Below are positions 34,193 through 46,176 of a DNA stretch of 64,000 bases, piece after piece. Below the pieces are notes generated by a model that ran no database searches, was not told the origin of the DNA, and saw only the letters and a program-made list of their open reading frames with translations. This DNA comes from Leptolyngbya sp. FACHB-8. Lineage in GTDB: Bacteria; Cyanobacteriota; Cyanobacteriia; Elainellales; Elainellaceae. Position numbers and translations under genes: made by a program. The stretch is taken from contig NZ_JACJOO010000067.1 of assembly GCF_014695575.1 (NCBI RefSeq), positions 1-64,000 of the forward strand, written 5' to 3'. Position 1 is the stretch's first letter. Every line of letters starts with the position of its first letter.

Positions 34193-35209
34193 GTGGGCAT
34201 CGTTGTTCAGGAGGTTTCCAAGGGCTTTGGTTCATTCCAGGCGGTTGACCAGGTCAACTTGGAAGTAGAGACTGGGTCATTGGTGGCATTGTTGGGACCA
34301 TCGGGGTCTGGGAAGTCTACTCTGCTACGTCTCATTGCAGGGCTAGAAACTCCAGACGCCGGGCGAATCATCCTGACAGGACGAGATGCGACCTACGAGA
34401 CTGTGCAGGAGCGCAATATCGGGTTCGTGTTTCAGCATTATGCGCTGTTTAAGCACATGAACGTGCGGGAAAATATTGCGTTCGGCCTGAGTCTGCGCAA
34501 AACACCCAAGAAAGCGGCCCAGAGACGGGTGGAAGAATTGTTGGAGTTGGTGCAGTTGAAAGGGCTGGGCGATCGCTACCCCTCCCAACTCTCCGGGGGC
34601 CAGCGGCAGCGTGTGGCTCTAGCTCGTGCTCTGGCAGTAGAACCCAAAGTATTGCTGCTCGACGAACCCTTTGGCGCTCTGGATGCCAAAGTTCGCAAGG
34701 ACTTGCGAGCCTGGTTGCGCCGGATGCATGATGAGGTGCATGTAACCACAGTGTTTGTCACCCATGACCAGGAAGAGGCCATGGAAGTTGCCGACAAAAT
34801 TGTGGTGATGAATAAGGGGCGCGTGGAACAGGTGGGCACCCCCGCAGAGATATATGACAACCCTGCAACGGCATTTGTCATGAGCTTCATCGGCCCAGTG
34901 AACGTGTTACCGGGCACATCCCGGATTTTTGAAGGGAATGGGTTTGAGTCACCCCATCCAGAAGTCTTTGTACGACCTCAGGATGTGGTAGTAGAAGTAG
35001 AGCCCAACGGCTCAACGGTATCGGCTCGGGTGAATCGCGTTATCCACCTGGGTTGGGAAGTGCAGGCCGAGCTGATTCTAGATGATGGTCAAGTGGTGAC
35101 GGCACATTTGACGCGCGATCGCTTTGATGAGCTACAACTCGCCCCTCAACAACGGGTGTACGTTAAGCCCAAGGAAGCTCGCGCCTTCCCGCTTTACTAC
35201 TCCATCTAG
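34193..35209 (+). CDS. CysA-like sulfate/molybdate ABC transporter ATPase
   Basis: This 338-residue ABC ATPase probably starts at GTG 34193, giving [18 protein letters not shown], which matches cyanobacterial CysA N-termini; ACGAGG lies upstream. Walker A is GPSGSGKST, the signature LSGGQRQR, Walker [13 protein letters not shown], and the H-loop [11 protein letters not shown]. The C-terminal TOBE-like domain (about 230-338) is typical of the sulfate/molybdate group. No permease or binding-protein gene is adjacent, so it must serve subunits encoded elsewhere. The exact substrate is uncertain. Confidence 0.9.
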   Translation: MGIVVQEVSKGFGSFQAVDQVNLEVETGSLVALLGPSGSGKSTLLRLIAGLETPDAGRIILTGRDATYETVQERNIGFVFQHYALFKHMNVRENIAFGLSLRKTPKKAAQRRVEELLELVQLKGLGDRYPSQLSGGQRQRVALARALAVEPKVLLLDEPFGALDAKVRKDLRAWLRRMHDEVHVTTVFVTHDQEEAMEVADKIVVMNKGRVEQVGTPAEIYDNPATAFVMSFIGPVNVLPGTSRIFEGNGFESPHPEVFVRPQDVVVEVEPNGSTVSARVNRVIHLGWEVQAELILDDGQVVTAHLTRDRFDELQLAPQQRVYVKPKEARAFPLYYSI

Positions 35210-35223
35210 ATCGCCTATTCATG

Positions 35224-35289
35224 ATGCGCTGAAACGCTTGTGGTATGTGCCTTGCACGCAATGTTACTACTACAAGCGTTTCAGCGCAT
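35224..35289 (+). terminator. Hairpin after the ABC ATPase gene
   Basis: Arms ATGCGCTGAAACGCTTGT (35224-35241) and its complement at 35272-35289, a perfect 18-bp stem around a 30-nt loop with an inner GTGC/GCAC stem. It starts 15 nt after the stop codon. Confidence 0.65.
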
Positions 35290-35342
35290 GTGAGATGAAT
35301 ACGCAGGTTGGCGTCTCTAACTATGCAAGCCAATTGAATTAG

Positions 35343-35400
35343 TAGGAAGCTGTGCCTTCTACGCCCTGGCGCATCAGGACGCAAAAGGCACAGCTTCCTA
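35343..35400. repeat. Hairpin, 16-bp stem
   Basis: Arms TAGGAAGCTGTGCCTT (35343-35358) and AAGGCACAGCTTCCTA (35385-35400), with an inner CGCC/GGCG pairing. It lies upstream of the flippase-like gene. Confidence 0.65.
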
Positions 35401-35463
35401 TTGAATCTGGTACAAGTCAGTGTTATTCGTCTAAAGTCCAGAATGGAGAAATGGAGAACGTAA

Positions 35464-36387
35464 TTGACGATCGCACGGCTCAAACCCCTTCTACGCTGGC
35501 TCATTTTAGGGGCAGCGCTGTTCTTCCTGGCCAGTACGGTGCGGCAGCACTGGCATGAAGTAGCGGCAATTCGGTTGGACAAACGAGGCTGGCAGTTGTT
35601 AGCGATCGCCCTACTCACAACCCTCTTGGCGCATGTTTGGACAGGGTGGGTATGGGGTTGGATCTTGAAGGCCCTGGGCCAGTCTACCTCTGCCTCCTGG
35701 AGCATCCGTACCTATCTCACCACAAACATTGCCAAATATCTGCCGGGAAATGTCTGGCATTTTTATGGTCGGGTGTGGGCAGCCCAAAAAGTGGGGGTTC
35801 CATTAGCGATCGCCATCGTTAGCGTTGTCTTAGAACCGTTGCTCATGGCGGCCTCGGCCCTCCTGGTCGGGCTCCTGGGAATTCGACAGGCTGGATGGGG
35901 CCTACAAGCCTTGAGTTTGGCGATCGCTCTGGCCCTGGTGCATCCCCGCATTTTGAATCCGGTGTTGCACAAGCTCAGTCGTAAAAAAGCCAGCACCGAT
36001 GAAGGTATGGCAGTGGAAGCACAGCAAGTCGAGCAGATTGGGTTGCAGCGCTACCCGGTTTGGCCACTCATCGGAGAGTTGATTTTTCTCGGGTTGCGGA
36101 GTCTAGGTTTTATCTGGATTGTGTTGGCATTTGCCCCAATTCCTCCTGAGCAAGTGTTACCGGTGTTTAGTGCCTTTAGTTTTGCCTGGTTGTTAGGGTT
36201 AGTGGTACCCGGCGCTCCTGGGGGAATTGGCGTATTTGAGGCGACGGCGATCGCCCTCCTGCCAGCTCAGCTCACCCCAGCTGTGATCCTAAGTGCCGTT
36301 GCCTGTTATCGCCTGGTAAGTACCCTGGCAGAAGCGTTAGGGGCGATCGCCGGATGGGGTGTCGGTAAACTCGCCAAGCAACCTTGA
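35464..36387 (+). CDS. LPG-synthase TM / flippase-like membrane protein (UPF0104)
   Basis: This 307-residue protein has about eight transmembrane segments and the family motif NIAKYLPGNVWHFYGRV (about residues 87-103). The glycine-rich VPGAPGGIGVFEATAIALLP (about 257-276) is also diagnostic. Members share the membrane domain of lysyl-phosphatidylglycerol synthases and often move lipid-linked substrates in glycan pathways. The start appears to be TTG at 35464 with GGAGAA before it; a stop codon precedes it directly. It converges on the PKS gene with only 70 bp between. Confidence 0.88.
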   Translation: MTIARLKPLLRWLILGAALFFLASTVRQHWHEVAAIRLDKRGWQLLAIALLTTLLAHVWTGWVWGWILKALGQSTSASWSIRTYLTTNIAKYLPGNVWHFYGRVWAAQKVGVPLAIAIVSVVLEPLLMAASALLVGLLGIRQAGWGLQALSLAIALALVHPRILNPVLHKLSRKKASTDEGMAVEAQQVEQIGLQRYPVWPLIGELIFLGLRSLGFIWIVLAFAPIPPEQVLPVFSAFSFAWLLGLVVPGAPGGIGVFEATAIALLPAQLTPAVILSAVACYRLVSTLAEALGAIAGWGVGKLAKQP

Positions 36388-36457
36388 TGCCCTGACAAAC
36401 GCGACAAAGGCTATATAGTGGCAGTTTTTACTTATATCGCTTTGCTACATCCCCAAC

Positions 36458-39400
36458 TCAAAGATTAAGGCGGCTCAATTCCTCCAGCAGTAAAGCTTCG
36501 GCTTCCTCATCAGAAATTTCGTTCAGGGTTTGGAGGGAATCCCCAGTGGCGTTGGGTGAAGGGTCAGTTGGTGACACGGAAGTAAGCTCCGGAACAAGCA
36601 GGCTGATGAGATAGGTACCGAGAGCATCAGGAGTAGGGTGATCAAACAGTAGAGTGATGGGTAAAGGGCGACCCAACTCCGTTTGTAGGCGATTACGCAA
36701 CTCAACAGAGGTCAGAGAATCCAACCCCAATTCTGTGAAGCCAAGAGTGGAGTCGAGCCGAGTCACTGAAATTCCGAGAACGGTGGCCACCTGAGTTTGC
36801 ACGTACTGGGTGATCAAAGCAGGACGAGCCGACAGCTCAGTCTGTTCGAGTTGCTGAGTTAGAGCAGAGGTTGTTGCTGGCTGCACAGAGACAGCAGGAC
36901 GGGCATGGGAGGTCACGATGTCCTTTAGAAAAGCAGGAACCCCCTCCGCTTTCGTCCATTGAGCCCAATCAATCGGCAATACACTGATTTGTGCCGATGA
37001 GGAACTGAGCAGATGTTCCAGGACTGTGAGGGCCGTTTCTGGGGCAAGGAATTGGATACCGCGATCGCCCAAGTTTTTTCGCACCACCGGATCATTCGCC
37101 ATACCACTGCCCTCCCAGGCTCCCCAATTGATGCTGAGGGCGGGCAATCCCTGGCTTTGCCGGAAATGGGCCAGGGCATCGAGGAAGGCATTGGCAGCAG
37201 CATAGCTCCCCTGTCCAGCGGACCCGAGCAAAGCCGCCGCTGAGGAGAACAGCACAAAGCAATCCAATGGTTGCGCATGGGTCAGGGTGTGAAGATTCCA
37301 GGCCCCTTGCACCTTTGGAAGCAACACCTGAGCCAGCCGCTCTGGAGTTTGCTGAAGCAAACTACCATCATCCAAAACACCCGCAGCATGGAAGATTCCG
37401 CACAGAGGTGGAGTTGCGCTGCCCCAGGAGAAATGCAGGTAGGGTTGTAGAAGCATGGCTAATCCATCTGCATCAGCGACATCTCCTGTCAGGATGTGAA
37501 TGGTAGCTCCCGTCTGGCGAAGGGTGGCGATCGCCCGTTCTACCTCTACCGACGGGGCGGAGCGACCCATCAACAACACATAACGAGCACCCAGGCCGAC
37601 AAGCCACTGGGCCACCTGTAACCCTAAGGCTCCCAGACCACCCGTGATGAGGTAGGAACCATCGGGCCGTGGGCTGAAAGTAGGGGTCACTACCAGTTTC
37701 CCTAAATGCCGCCCCTGCTGCATGGTGCGGAAAGCTTCGATAGTATCTTTGGCTGCCAGTACTTGGTGGTGAATGGGGTGAAGCTTCCCAGCCTGCAGCA
37801 GACGCAGCACATCCTGTAGGAGAGACTGGATCTGCCCAGGATCAGCTTGGGTCATCTCCATTAAATCCACTACGGTATAAGCGACATCGGGCCGAACCTC
37901 AGCGACCTGTTGCGATCGCCAGATTCCAGCCTTCCCAATCTCCAAAAAATGTCCACCTGATTTCAAGAGAGACAGGCTCTTGGGAATGAAGTCTCCATTT
38001 AGAGAATTAAGTATCAGGTCAACCCCTTCACCCTGGGTCGCAGCACGGATCTGATCGGCAAACTCCAGGGTGCGTGAGTTGTAGAGGTGTTGGATACCGA
38101 GCGATCGCAAGAACTCCCATTTACTGGGAGAGGCTGTCGCAAAAATCTCTGCACCAACCAGCTGTGCGAGCTGAATTGCGGCTTGTCCGACACCTCCGGC
38201 AGCCGCGTGAATGAGAACGCGATCGCCCTGCTTTAACTGCCCCACCTTAAAGAGGGTGTAATAGGCTGTGAGAAACACCACAGGGATCGTAGCCGCTTCT
38301 GCAAAGCTAAGAAATTCGGGTTTGGGGGCAACCAGCCGGGCATCAACGGTGACAAAATCGCTGAAGCTGGCGGGGGCGATCGCGACAACCGCATCCCCAA
38401 CGTGCAGATCAGCAACACCCTCGCCAACCTGCACCACTGTTCCAGCACACTCCAGCCCCAACGGTCCAGCTTCACCCGGGTACAATCCCAGCGCGTTCAG
38501 CACATCCCGAAAGTTCAGCCCCGTAGCTCGCACCCGAATTTCTACCTCGCCCGCCGCTGGAGCCCTGCGAGCCACGGGCTGCCACGTCAAATTTTCAAGA
38601 GTACCCCGTTGGGAAATGTGGAGCTGCCGTCCCAGTCGGTCTGTTGCAATCGTGGGCTTTTCGATCGGGGAAGCCAGACGTGCAACATAACGCTGCCCCC
38701 GCCGAAACGCAACCTGATCTTCCAGGGGGGTGTTGGTCAGTTCTTGAAAGAACTGAGCAGGATCGAAATTATCGTGCTCTAAGTCGATTCGGGTACAGCG
38801 CAGTTCTGGATGCTCCAGAGCAATAACACGCCCCAACCCCCACAGCGGAGAAGCACTGGGATCGATCGGGTCAATGGATGAAACGGATTGGCTGCCCTGA
38901 GTAACGATCCACAACCGGGGTGGATTCGTAGCCGCAACCAATTTCTGTACCAGTTGCAACACCGTTTGGGTATGGCGCAGGGCCTGCGCTGGGCTGGATT
39001 CTCCTCCATCTGCCAGGTACAGAACATGTTGAATATTGGACAGAGCCTTAGGAGCCATCTGCCAGGTTGCGGGATCTCCTGTTTGGGTCCATACCGTTTG
39101 TTGTTGGGCCGTTAGTGCATGGGCCAGGGCATCGGTGAGGGGAGAGGGGGCACCGGGTACCAGTAACCATTGGGCAGGTGATAGGGAGGTTGTAGAGGAA
39201 AGAGGCTGCAATTGCCAAACCACCTCATACAGCCAATCCGCCGGGTTAGGTTCCGCAACAGGAGTCATGGAAGTACTCAAGGCTCCAGCCTCAACTCGCT
39301 GGGCTGTTAAGCCATCCACCTTGATGAGCACCTGCCCCCGCTCATCTAATAGATACACAGTAGCCGTGACAAAGGCTTTATCCTCTCGTAACGGCTGAAG

Positions 39401-42400
39401 CTGGATATAACTCCATACGGCTTCAGGGATGGGATGGAAGTACTGAAGTTGATCAATACCCACAGGCAGATAGGTCGCGCGTTCGCTTTCTGGCAACACC
39501 GCCAGAACCATTTGGAAGCAAGCATCCAATAAAGCCGGGTGAATGTGATACTCCCCTCTATGGCTTTGGTTTCGAAGGTCTTCTGGGGGAACAGATGAGT
39601 TAATTGGCCCTTTTACCCAACCCAAGACTTCGCCATCGTGAGATGCAAATTGTTGAATTCCTTGAAACGAAGGGCCATAATTCAACCCCAGTTTTTGACA
39701 AGTTTGGTAATGTTGCACAACTTCCTCAGACCTAGGCCCCCTGGAAGATGGGCTAACCTGCATGTCCATCAAGCGCCGTTGGAGTGCAGGCAAATCTATC
39801 GGTTCTGCTTGACCTGGCTCCAACGCCAGCTCCCCAGAGCAATGCAATGTCCATTCATCCCCAGTGCCACTCAGGATCTGGAAGGTTGCACCTTGAGCCT
39901 GACGATTGAGTAGAGTTTGGAGAGTTTGAGGAGCATCCGATAGCCGCAGCGGTTGTGAAATTGTGACATTCTTTAGAGTTATCGGCTGATCAGGCCAGAG
40001 GGTTTTGGCAGCGGCGATCGCCATCTCCACATATGCGGTTCCTGGCATAATAACGGTCTCGTTGACCTGGTGATCCGTTAGCCAGGCCGGTTGTGTATCT
40101 CGCAGCTCACTTTGAAACACAACGGTATCGAGTGCCAGAGACAAGCGACCCCCCAGCAATGGGTGCCCCCCAAGCCCTTGAGGCTGAGAGTGTGGATGGG
40201 TAGAACGGACAGTCCCTGGAGCATCTAACCAGTAACGTTGGCGTTGAAACGGGTAGGTCGGCAGAGAGATCCGTTGAGCCTCTATGCCATCCAGCACAGC
40301 AGACCATTCAATCGCCTCCCCAGCTTCATATAACGTCCCCAGGCTTTGCAGGAGAGTCTGAATTTCCGATTGAGCAGGCCGCAAGCTGGGCAGGTATTGC
40401 ATCGCTAAATCCTCAGCCGCCCCAAGAAGCTGTGGATTCGGGAGGTCATCTGGGCTAAGGTCCTCGACTTCAAGTAGTTGAGCATCCGATCGGTGAGCTA
40501 GAACCGATCGCGCCATACCCAACAGCACCGGCTTGGGGCCGCACTCTAGTAGAAACCGGTAGTTGGCTCGGCACAACGTTTCGACACTGCGAGCAAACTG
40601 TACGGGCTGGCAAATGTGATCGCACCAGTACTCGGCTGTGGCAATTTCAGGGCCAACGAACTCTCCGGTAACGTTCGAAACCAATGGCAGGGTGGGCACA
40701 CGGTAGGCAATCCGAGTGGCGATCGCCCGGAACTCGGCCACCATGGGCTGCATCAACGGCGAATGAAAGGCATGAGACACGGACAGAGGCGTTGTTTTAA
40801 TTCCTGCAACACTCAGGTGGTGGGCAAAGGCTTCCAGTTTCTCCAAAGGCCCCGAGAGAACCGAGTTCTCAGGGCTATTCAGGGCGGCGATCGCCACTCC
40901 CGGATACCGTTTTAGCCAGGGCTGGAGAACATCCGCAGCGGCCATCACCGCTAGCATTCCACCATTGCTGGGGAGAGCTTGCATCAGGCGTCCACGAGCG
41001 GCGATCAGCGTCAACGCATCCTCCAGAGTAAAAACTCCGGCAATACAGGCGGCGACGTACTCTCCAACACTATGCCCCATTACCACAGCAGGCTGAATTC
41101 CCCAGGATTTCCAAAGCTGGGCCAGGGCATACTCCAACGCAAATAGGGCAGGCTGGGTGTAAGCCGTCTGATTCAACACGTCAGAAGAAGCCAACTCCCC
41201 CGCTATTTCGGGACGTGAGGGATAGAGGAGGCTCACCAAGGGTTGATCTAGATGGAATTGAAGAATTTCAGCACACTGATCAATTGCCGCACGGAACAGG
41301 GGATAGCGATCGTACAGTTCACGACCCATACCAGAATATTGAGAACCCTGGCCCGTGAAGAGAAAGGCAACTTGAGAGGGCAGGGCGGTAGGGGAGCAGG
41401 GCGGTAGAGCAGAGGAGAGAAGAGATTGAAGTTGGCGATGGAGGTGTTCGGTGGAGTCGGCAACGAGAGCAAGACGGCAGCTGTTGGGCGATCGCCCAAC
41501 AGCTGCCGTCCAGCAAATATCCTCCAGGCTAGTGCTGAGGTGAGTTTGGAGAAATTGCAGATAGCGCTGGGCCAGCTCCGTCAGGGCCTGTGGGGTGCGG
41601 GCGGAGAGAGGGAGGAGATGGGGATGGGTAGATAGTTTCTCTTCTGCCTTCTTTTGTTGGGTTGTTGCCTCTTCAAGAATGACGTGTACATTGGTGCCGC
41701 CGATACCGAGAGAGTTGACACCGGCCCGGCGGGGATGACCTTCGGGGTGCCAATCTCGCAGTTGCGTATTGACGAAGAAGGGGCTATTGGGAAAATCAAT
41801 TTGCGGATTGGGTGCCTCGAAATGAAGGCTGGGAGGTATCTTGCCGTAGTGTACGCTGAGGGCCGCTTTGATGAAGCCGACTACCCCAGAGGCAATGTTG
41901 AGGTGCCCCACATTAGTTTTAACGGAGCCGATCGCACAAAATTGCTTCTTCTGAGTGCTGGCGCGGAAAGCCTGACTCAGGGCGGCCACCTCGATGGGGT
42001 CACCCATCGAGGTGCCAGTGCCGTGGGCTTCTAGATAAGTGATGGTTTCCGGGTCAATATCTGAGAGGGCGATCGCCTCTGTCGCCACAGAGGTTTGCCC
42101 TTCTCCTCGGGGAGCCAGGTAGCCAACTTTCTGGCTACCATCGTTGCCCATGGCAGAGCCTTTGACCACCGCGTAAATGTGGTCGTGGTCAGCGATCGCG
42201 GCTTCCAACGGCTTCAGCACCACCATCCCAACTCCACTGCCAAACAGCGTCCCCCGAGCGTTGGCATCAAAGGCGCGGCAGTGACCATCCGGCGTCAAAA
42301 TCATTCCTTCCTGGAACAAATGCCCGGCTTTTTGTGGAGTATGGACTGAGACCCCCCCGGCCAACGCCATATCGCACTCGCCTGCCAGCAAACTTTGACA

Positions 42401-45121
42401 GGCCATGTGTATGGCTACCAGCGATGTGGAGCAAGCCGTCTGCACATTGACACTGGGGCCGCGAAGGTTCAGCTTATAAGACACCCGCGTCGTCAGATAA
42501 TCCTTATCATTCGCCACCGTCAGTTGAAACCCTCCCAGAGAACCGAGGGTCAGCGTATCCAGAGGTTCGTGGGGATCGAGGCGATGGCGATTGGGGTAAA
42601 CGTGGTTGAGCAGGTACGTGTTCATCGAGGCCCCCGCGTAGATGGCGATCGCCCCCCCATAGCTCAACGGATCGTACCCGGCATCCTCCAGGCTTTCCCA
42701 GGCGCACTCCAGCATAAGCCGTTGCTGGGGGTCGAGCAGTTCTGCCTCACGGGGATTCAGCCCAAAAAATTCTGCATCAAAAGATTCCACATCATCCAGA
42801 ATGGGGCTGGCTTTGACGTAGTTGGGATGGTTGACTAACTCCGGTGGCACCCCGGAGGCTAGCAATTCTTCATCGCTGAAGAAAGCAATCGATTCCACTC
42901 CATCACACAGGTTTTGCCAGAACTCCGTCAGGTTTTTCGCACCGGGGAAACGGCCTGCCATGCCAATGACGGCAATATCTGTTGTACGCACCTGGGGTTT
43001 ACGACGTTGGGCACGTTGCTGCGCCTCTTGAAGCGTGGTGTTCGAAGACGAATCCTGTTCTAGAAAAGTAGCCAGCGATCGCACCGTTGAATGCTGGAAC
43101 AAATCTACCGTTGTTACCGATCGTTCCAACCGCTCCAGAATCTGGGCCATCACCTGCATGAGCGCTAGAGACGTTCCCCCCAATTCAAAAAAGTTTTCAT
43201 CCAGCCCCACCGATGGCAGGTTCAGAACTGCCTGCCAGATAGCGGCAATTTCCTGTTGCAGCCTGCTCTGGGGCAGAGATTGAGTGGACGTGGGGCGATC
43301 GCGCCAAAGCTGGGCCATCTCCTCCACGATGCGATCAAACTTTCCGGCGGCAAATCGCTGGCTGAGCTGACTGCGCTGGATTTTACCAATACTGGTTTTG
43401 GGAATGGCAGATCTTTCTACGGGAATCAAGAAGTCTGGATTGACACCAATCGTCTCGATCACCTGGCGACGGATACGGCCCAATAAATCTGCCGTGACTT
43501 GAGTGGAATCGATGGGGTGGAAGAAGATAGCGACGCGATCGGTTGTGTCGTGCGATCGCCGTACCCCGCAGGCCGCCGTGAACGATACGTCAATTTCCGG
43601 TAGTTCCTCAACGGCTGCCTCAATTTCGTGATTATAGAAGTTGGCCCCATTAATGATGATGACGTCCTTCTGGCGCCCGGTTAGGGTCAGCCGCCCCTGT
43701 TGCAAAAAGCCTAAATCTCCTGTGTTGAACCATCCGTCTGCCGTAAAAACCTCTGCATTCGCATCCGGTCGGTTGTAATATCCCTGGGTAACCGTTGCTC
43801 CCTTCACTTGCAGGGCTCCGATAGTACCTTCAGGAACCACAACATTTTGGTGATTCACAATCCGCAGCGCCACACCAGGAATTGGCTCGCCTAAATCCAC
43901 CAGAGCATTTTCATCCTGAGCAATGGTTTCGGCAAAGTTGTGGGAGTGAACAATGCCGGAGCAGGTTTCTGACATACCATAGCCGGGGCTAACAGCGGTT
44001 TTGCTCAAACCATGGGGAGCCAGCAACTCCAGAAACCGACGAGTCGTCTTGCCTACGACAGCTTCCGCCCCATTGCCCATCCAACGTATCGTCGACAAAT
44101 TCCACTGCCGCTGACTTAAAGCTTCTGCGCGATCGTTGATCAATCCATAGGCAAAATTAGGGGCCCAGGTGGCAGTTACCCGGTAGCGCTCCAGCACATC
44201 CAGCCACCGCAATGGATCCTGTAACACCCACTCATTGGCCACCTGAATCTGCTCGCACCCCAGCATGATGGGGGTGAGGTGGAACATAACGATACTGGCT
44301 ACATGCTCTAAAGGCATCCAGTTGAGCTGGATGGAATTTGCCGTTAACCCGTTGACCGTAGCCATACCGTAGGTGCTGACCCGCAAGTTTCGGGTACTCA
44401 GCATCACGCCTTTTGGCAAACCGGTACTCCCTGAGGTCAAGATCAGCAGAGCCAATGCATCTAAATCAGGGCGATAAAAATCCTCATGGGGAGCATAGCT
44501 CTCCAAATCTTCAATGGAACAGATCCATTCACCCCGTACCAGAGAAGCCGTATGCTGGGATTTGGGCAGAACCTTGGAAGCTCCTTGGCGCGATCCTTCA
44601 CTCTCCCCAACGGTGTTTTGGGCTGATGGGACAAGGGTGCGATCGCAAAACTCCCGAATTTCCCTCTCTAACTGTCGCTCGGTCACAATGACTGGATCAT
44701 CCAACAGCGCTAATGCGCCACGCAGGATCGCGGACTTACTATTGTCCGTCATATAATCCGGTGCCACGGGTACAGGTACAGGTACAAAGCCCCCCAGAAA
44801 GCAGGCCCACAGAGCAGCCAAAAAATCAGCACTTTGAGGGCATAGCACAATCACTTTTGTTTGGGGTTGTACCCCCCTGGCCTGCAGTCCTCTCAGGATG
44901 CATTGAGCCCGTAGCAACAATTCACGGTACGTTTGACGTCGTTCTTGCCCATCAGCACCCAAATAAGTGATGCCCCGAGATGACTTCGCCGCGCGCAGGA
45001 GCAAATCGGGCAAGGTCAACGTCCAATCAAACGTTGAGGGAAGGGGAATACCGGGGTGCAGCGACGGGTTAGCAATGGGTGATGATGTCGTGTTCTGATT
45101 GCGATCGCCCTTTTCCATCAC
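36458..45121 (-). CDS. Type I PKS with N-terminal AMP-ligase: AL-ACP-KS-AT-DH-ER-KR-ACP
   Basis: A 2887-residue megasynthase. Domains: fatty-acid/aryl AMP-ligase (about 30-600; [10 protein letters not shown] at 229-238); ACP1 (Ser651, GGTS); KS (Cys897 in TACSTS, H1033, H1073); AT (Ser1351 in GHSVGE; HAFH 1450-1453, predicting malonyl-CoA); DH (H1684, D1866; motif [10 protein letters not shown] has Glu for the usual Gly); ER (NADPH loop AAAGGVGQA from 2306); KR (GGLGALG 2494-2500, S2626, Y2640, LDD motif, B-type); ACP2 (Ser2802). All active sites appear present, so one fully reduced two-carbon extension of an activated acid is expected. There is no thioesterase. The protein ends in [19 protein letters not shown], like a docking helix, yet no partner PKS/NRPS gene follows. 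The AMP-ligase substrate (fatty or aryl acid) is uncertain. Confidence 0.95.
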   Translation of the reverse strand: MMEKGDRNQNTTSSPIANPSLHPGIPLPSTFDWTLTLPDLLLRAAKSSRGITYLGADGQERRQTYRELLLRAQCILRGLQARGVQPQTKVIVLCPQSADFLAALWACFLGGFVPVPVPVAPDYMTDNSKSAILRGALALLDDPVIVTERQLEREIREFCDRTLVPSAQNTVGESEGSRQGASKVLPKSQHTASLVRGEWICSIEDLESYAPHEDFYRPDLDALALLILTSGSTGLPKGVMLSTRNLRVSTYGMATVNGLTANSIQLNWMPLEHVASIVMFHLTPIMLGCEQIQVANEWVLQDPLRWLDVLERYRVTATWAPNFAYGLINDRAEALSQRQWNLSTIRWMGNGAEAVVGKTTRRFLELLAPHGLSKTAVSPGYGMSETCSGIVHSHNFAETIAQDENALVDLGEPIPGVALRIVNHQNVVVPEGTIGALQVKGATVTQGYYNRPDANAEVFTADGWFNTGDLGFLQQGRLTLTGRQKDVIIINGANFYNHEIEAAVEELPEIDVSFTAACGVRRSHDTTDRVAIFFHPIDSTQVTADLLGRIRRQVIETIGVNPDFLIPVERSAIPKTSIGKIQRSQLSQRFAAGKFDRIVEEMAQLWRDRPTSTQSLPQSRLQQEIAAIWQAVLNLPSVGLDENFFELGGTSLALMQVMAQILERLERSVTTVDLFQHSTVRSLATFLEQDSSSNTTLQEAQQRAQRRKPQVRTTDIAVIGMAGRFPGAKNLTEFWQNLCDGVESIAFFSDEELLASGVPPELVNHPNYVKASPILDDVESFDAEFFGLNPREAELLDPQQRLMLECAWESLEDAGYDPLSYGGAIAIYAGASMNTYLLNHVYPNRHRLDPHEPLDTLTLGSLGGFQLTVANDKDYLTTRVSYKLNLRGPSVNVQTACSTSLVAIHMACQSLLAGECDMALAGGVSVHTPQKAGHLFQEGMILTPDGHCRAFDANARGTLFGSGVGMVVLKPLEAAIADHDHIYAVVKGSAMGNDGSQKVGYLAPRGEGQTSVATEAIALSDIDPETITYLEAHGTGTSMGDPIEVAALSQAFRASTQKKQFCAIGSVKTNVGHLNIASGVVGFIKAALSVHYGKIPPSLHFEAPNPQIDFPNSPFFVNTQLRDWHPEGHPRRAGVNSLGIGGTNVHVILEEATTQQKKAEEKLSTHPHLLPLSARTPQALTELAQRYLQFLQTHLSTSLEDICWTAAVGRSPNSCRLALVADSTEHLHRQLQSLLSSALPPCSPTALPSQVAFLFTGQGSQYSGMGRELYDRYPLFRAAIDQCAEILQFHLDQPLVSLLYPSRPEIAGELASSDVLNQTAYTQPALFALEYALAQLWKSWGIQPAVVMGHSVGEYVAACIAGVFTLEDALTLIAARGRLMQALPSNGGMLAVMAAADVLQPWLKRYPGVAIAALNSPENSVLSGPLEKLEAFAHHLSVAGIKTTPLSVSHAFHSPLMQPMVAEFRAIATRIAYRVPTLPLVSNVTGEFVGPEIATAEYWCDHICQPVQFARSVETLCRANYRFLLECGPKPVLLGMARSVLAHRSDAQLLEVEDLSPDDLPNPQLLGAAEDLAMQYLPSLRPAQSEIQTLLQSLGTLYEAGEAIEWSAVLDGIEAQRISLPTYPFQRQRYWLDAPGTVRSTHPHSQPQGLGGHPLLGGRLSLALDTVVFQSELRDTQPAWLTDHQVNETVIMPGTAYVEMAIAAAKTLWPDQPITLKNVTISQPLRLSDAPQTLQTLLNRQAQGATFQILSGTGDEWTLHCSGELALEPGQAEPIDLPALQRRLMDMQVSPSSRGPRSEEVVQHYQTCQKLGLNYGPSFQGIQQFASHDGEVLGWVKGPINSSVPPEDLRNQSHRGEYHIHPALLDACFQMVLAVLPESERATYLPVGIDQLQYFHPIPEAVWSYIQLQPLREDKAFVTATVYLLDERGQVLIKVDGLTAQRVEAGALSTSMTPVAEPNPADWLYEVVWQLQPLSSTTSLSPAQWLLVPGAPSPLTDALAHALTAQQQTVWTQTGDPATWQMAPKALSNIQHVLYLADGGESSPAQALRHTQTVLQLVQKLVAATNPPRLWIVTQGSQSVSSIDPIDPSASPLWGLGRVIALEHPELRCTRIDLEHDNFDPAQFFQELTNTPLEDQVAFRRGQRYVARLASPIEKPTIATDRLGRQLHISQRGTLENLTWQPVARRAPAAGEVEIRVRATGLNFRDVLNALGLYPGEAGPLGLECAGTVVQVGEGVADLHVGDAVVAIAPASFSDFVTVDARLVAPKPEFLSFAEAATIPVVFLTAYYTLFKVGQLKQGDRVLIHAAAGGVGQAAIQLAQLVGAEIFATASPSKWEFLRSLGIQHLYNSRTLEFADQIRAATQGEGVDLILNSLNGDFIPKSLSLLKSGGHFLEIGKAGIWRSQQVAEVRPDVAYTVVDLMEMTQADPGQIQSLLQDVLRLLQAGKLHPIHHQVLAAKDTIEAFRTMQQGRHLGKLVVTPTFSPRPDGSYLITGGLGALGLQVAQWLVGLGARYVLLMGRSAPSVEVERAIATLRQTGATIHILTGDVADADGLAMLLQPYLHFSWGSATPPLCGIFHAAGVLDDGSLLQQTPERLAQVLLPKVQGAWNLHTLTHAQPLDCFVLFSSAAALLGSAGQGSYAAANAFLDALAHFRQSQGLPALSINWGAWEGSGMANDPVVRKNLGDRGIQFLAPETALTVLEHLLSSSSAQISVLPIDWAQWTKAEGVPAFLKDIVTSHARPAVSVQPATTSALTQQLEQTELSARPALITQYVQTQVATVLGISVTRLDSTLGFTELGLDSLTSVELRNRLQTELGRPLPITLLFDHPTPDALGTYLISLLVPELTSVSPTDPSPNATGDSLQTLNEISDEEAEALLLEELSRLNL
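41473..41510. other. 38-bp perfect palindrome inside the PKS coding sequence
   Basis: A perfect palindrome without a loop, centred on the HIP1 sequence GGGCGATCGCCC with outer arms starting GACGGCAGCTGTT. It encodes [12 protein letters not shown] in the KS-AT linker (about residues 1205-1216), where related PKSs usually read TANxGRSxFxxR. Confidence 0.95.
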
Positions 45122-46176
45122 GGTTTCCTATATTTTCCCAGTCAGCCAATTTTACGTTGTGAAAACGCCTTTATCAGTAGTTTTATAGCACTCCCTGCGC
45201 TTGCTCAAAAGCAACTTTAACGCCAAAAAATACATTGCTGAATGCATTAGTAGAGCTGAACGTTGTGTGCACTTCATACATACAACATTGGAGGACCTCA
45301 GAAAAACTGTCCTAAATACTGTAGAGAGATGAAACGAAATATGGAATCACGATTCTACGTTCCATGCGTTCCTCTATTTGATAATGGAACAAAAAGAAAA
45401 CAGCTGAATAGATAGAAATCTCGCGTAAAAAAATACAGGTCTGCCACCCAAAATTCATGCTCATTCTGCAATACCGAGAATAGCCATTGTGCAGACAGTT
45501 TTTTCTGGAACGGTTAATTCCTGGTTGATAAATCAACAGACATTGTACTGACGCATGATTGGGTGTGTTTGTGCCCTCGACAACTGTAGGTTACGTGGCG
45601 CGAGCTTGTGTAAGCCTAGTATCAGTAGCTGAAGTTGGCCGTCAACCATAGTTAATTCCCGCTGGCATTACTAGGCGATCGAAGTTGTAAGTCCAGTTCT
45701 AAAATCAGCCCTTTCAGGAAAAAAGTTCAACTTTTTGAAAAAGGACTGTGAGGAATTGAAGAAACTAGTTAACAGTGCCCACAAGGAATGCTAGGCTCAT
45801 CGGCAAGCCATTTCCAGTCTATTTGAGGGGCATCGGCAAAAGGGAAAACGTGTGGTGTAAGGAGGCATGGTTGTGATACAAGACATCCAAAATTGGAATT
45901 TTAGGGGGAGACAGGAACCCCTATCAGGTGGCGATTGCTGCAATCTTCAAAAGCCATTAATCAGGACAGAAACGTAGGGTCTGCCGTGGTGACTGGAACG
46001 AGCCAGTTTGCCTATCGCATTTCAATCATGGCTTAAACCCGTTTTTGTCCCGTTTTTATTCAAGAGAGACTCTCACTCTTTCTCAATACAGGGTCAGTTC
46101 CCCAGCGATGCGAGGGGAACTCACTCTGTAATGGCGCTCGTGGCAGCGCTGTTCCCTGAAGATTGCTCTAAACCCT
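45122..46176. other. 1-kb divergent gap between PKS and DRE-TIM genes
   Basis: Regulatory region for two divergent genes. A short inverted repeat GTTCCCC/GGGGAAC (46097-46103 with 46114-46120) lies in the leader of the DRE-TIM gene. One tiny frame with a strong ribosome site is listed separately (45867-45977). Otherwise nothing is recognised. Confidence 0.4.
45867..45977 (+). CDS. Possible small peptide gene (34-36 residues)
   Basis: A 36-codon frame (ATG at 45867, or GTG at 45873) follows AAGGAGG; the GTG has the better spacing of 7 nt. The peptide is polar, with Trp and a CC pair (GGDCCNLQKPL). It does not resemble any family I know. It lies in the long gap beside the PKS. It may be chance. 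Confidence 0.25.
   Translation: MVVIQDIQNWNFRGRQEPLSGGDCCNLQKPLIRTET

Noticed and set aside
36925-37278. Long alternative frames inside the PKS, pyrG, rne and sulfite reductase genes
   Set aside because: These are shadows of strongly conserved coding frames with GC-biased codons; none has family motifs of its own.
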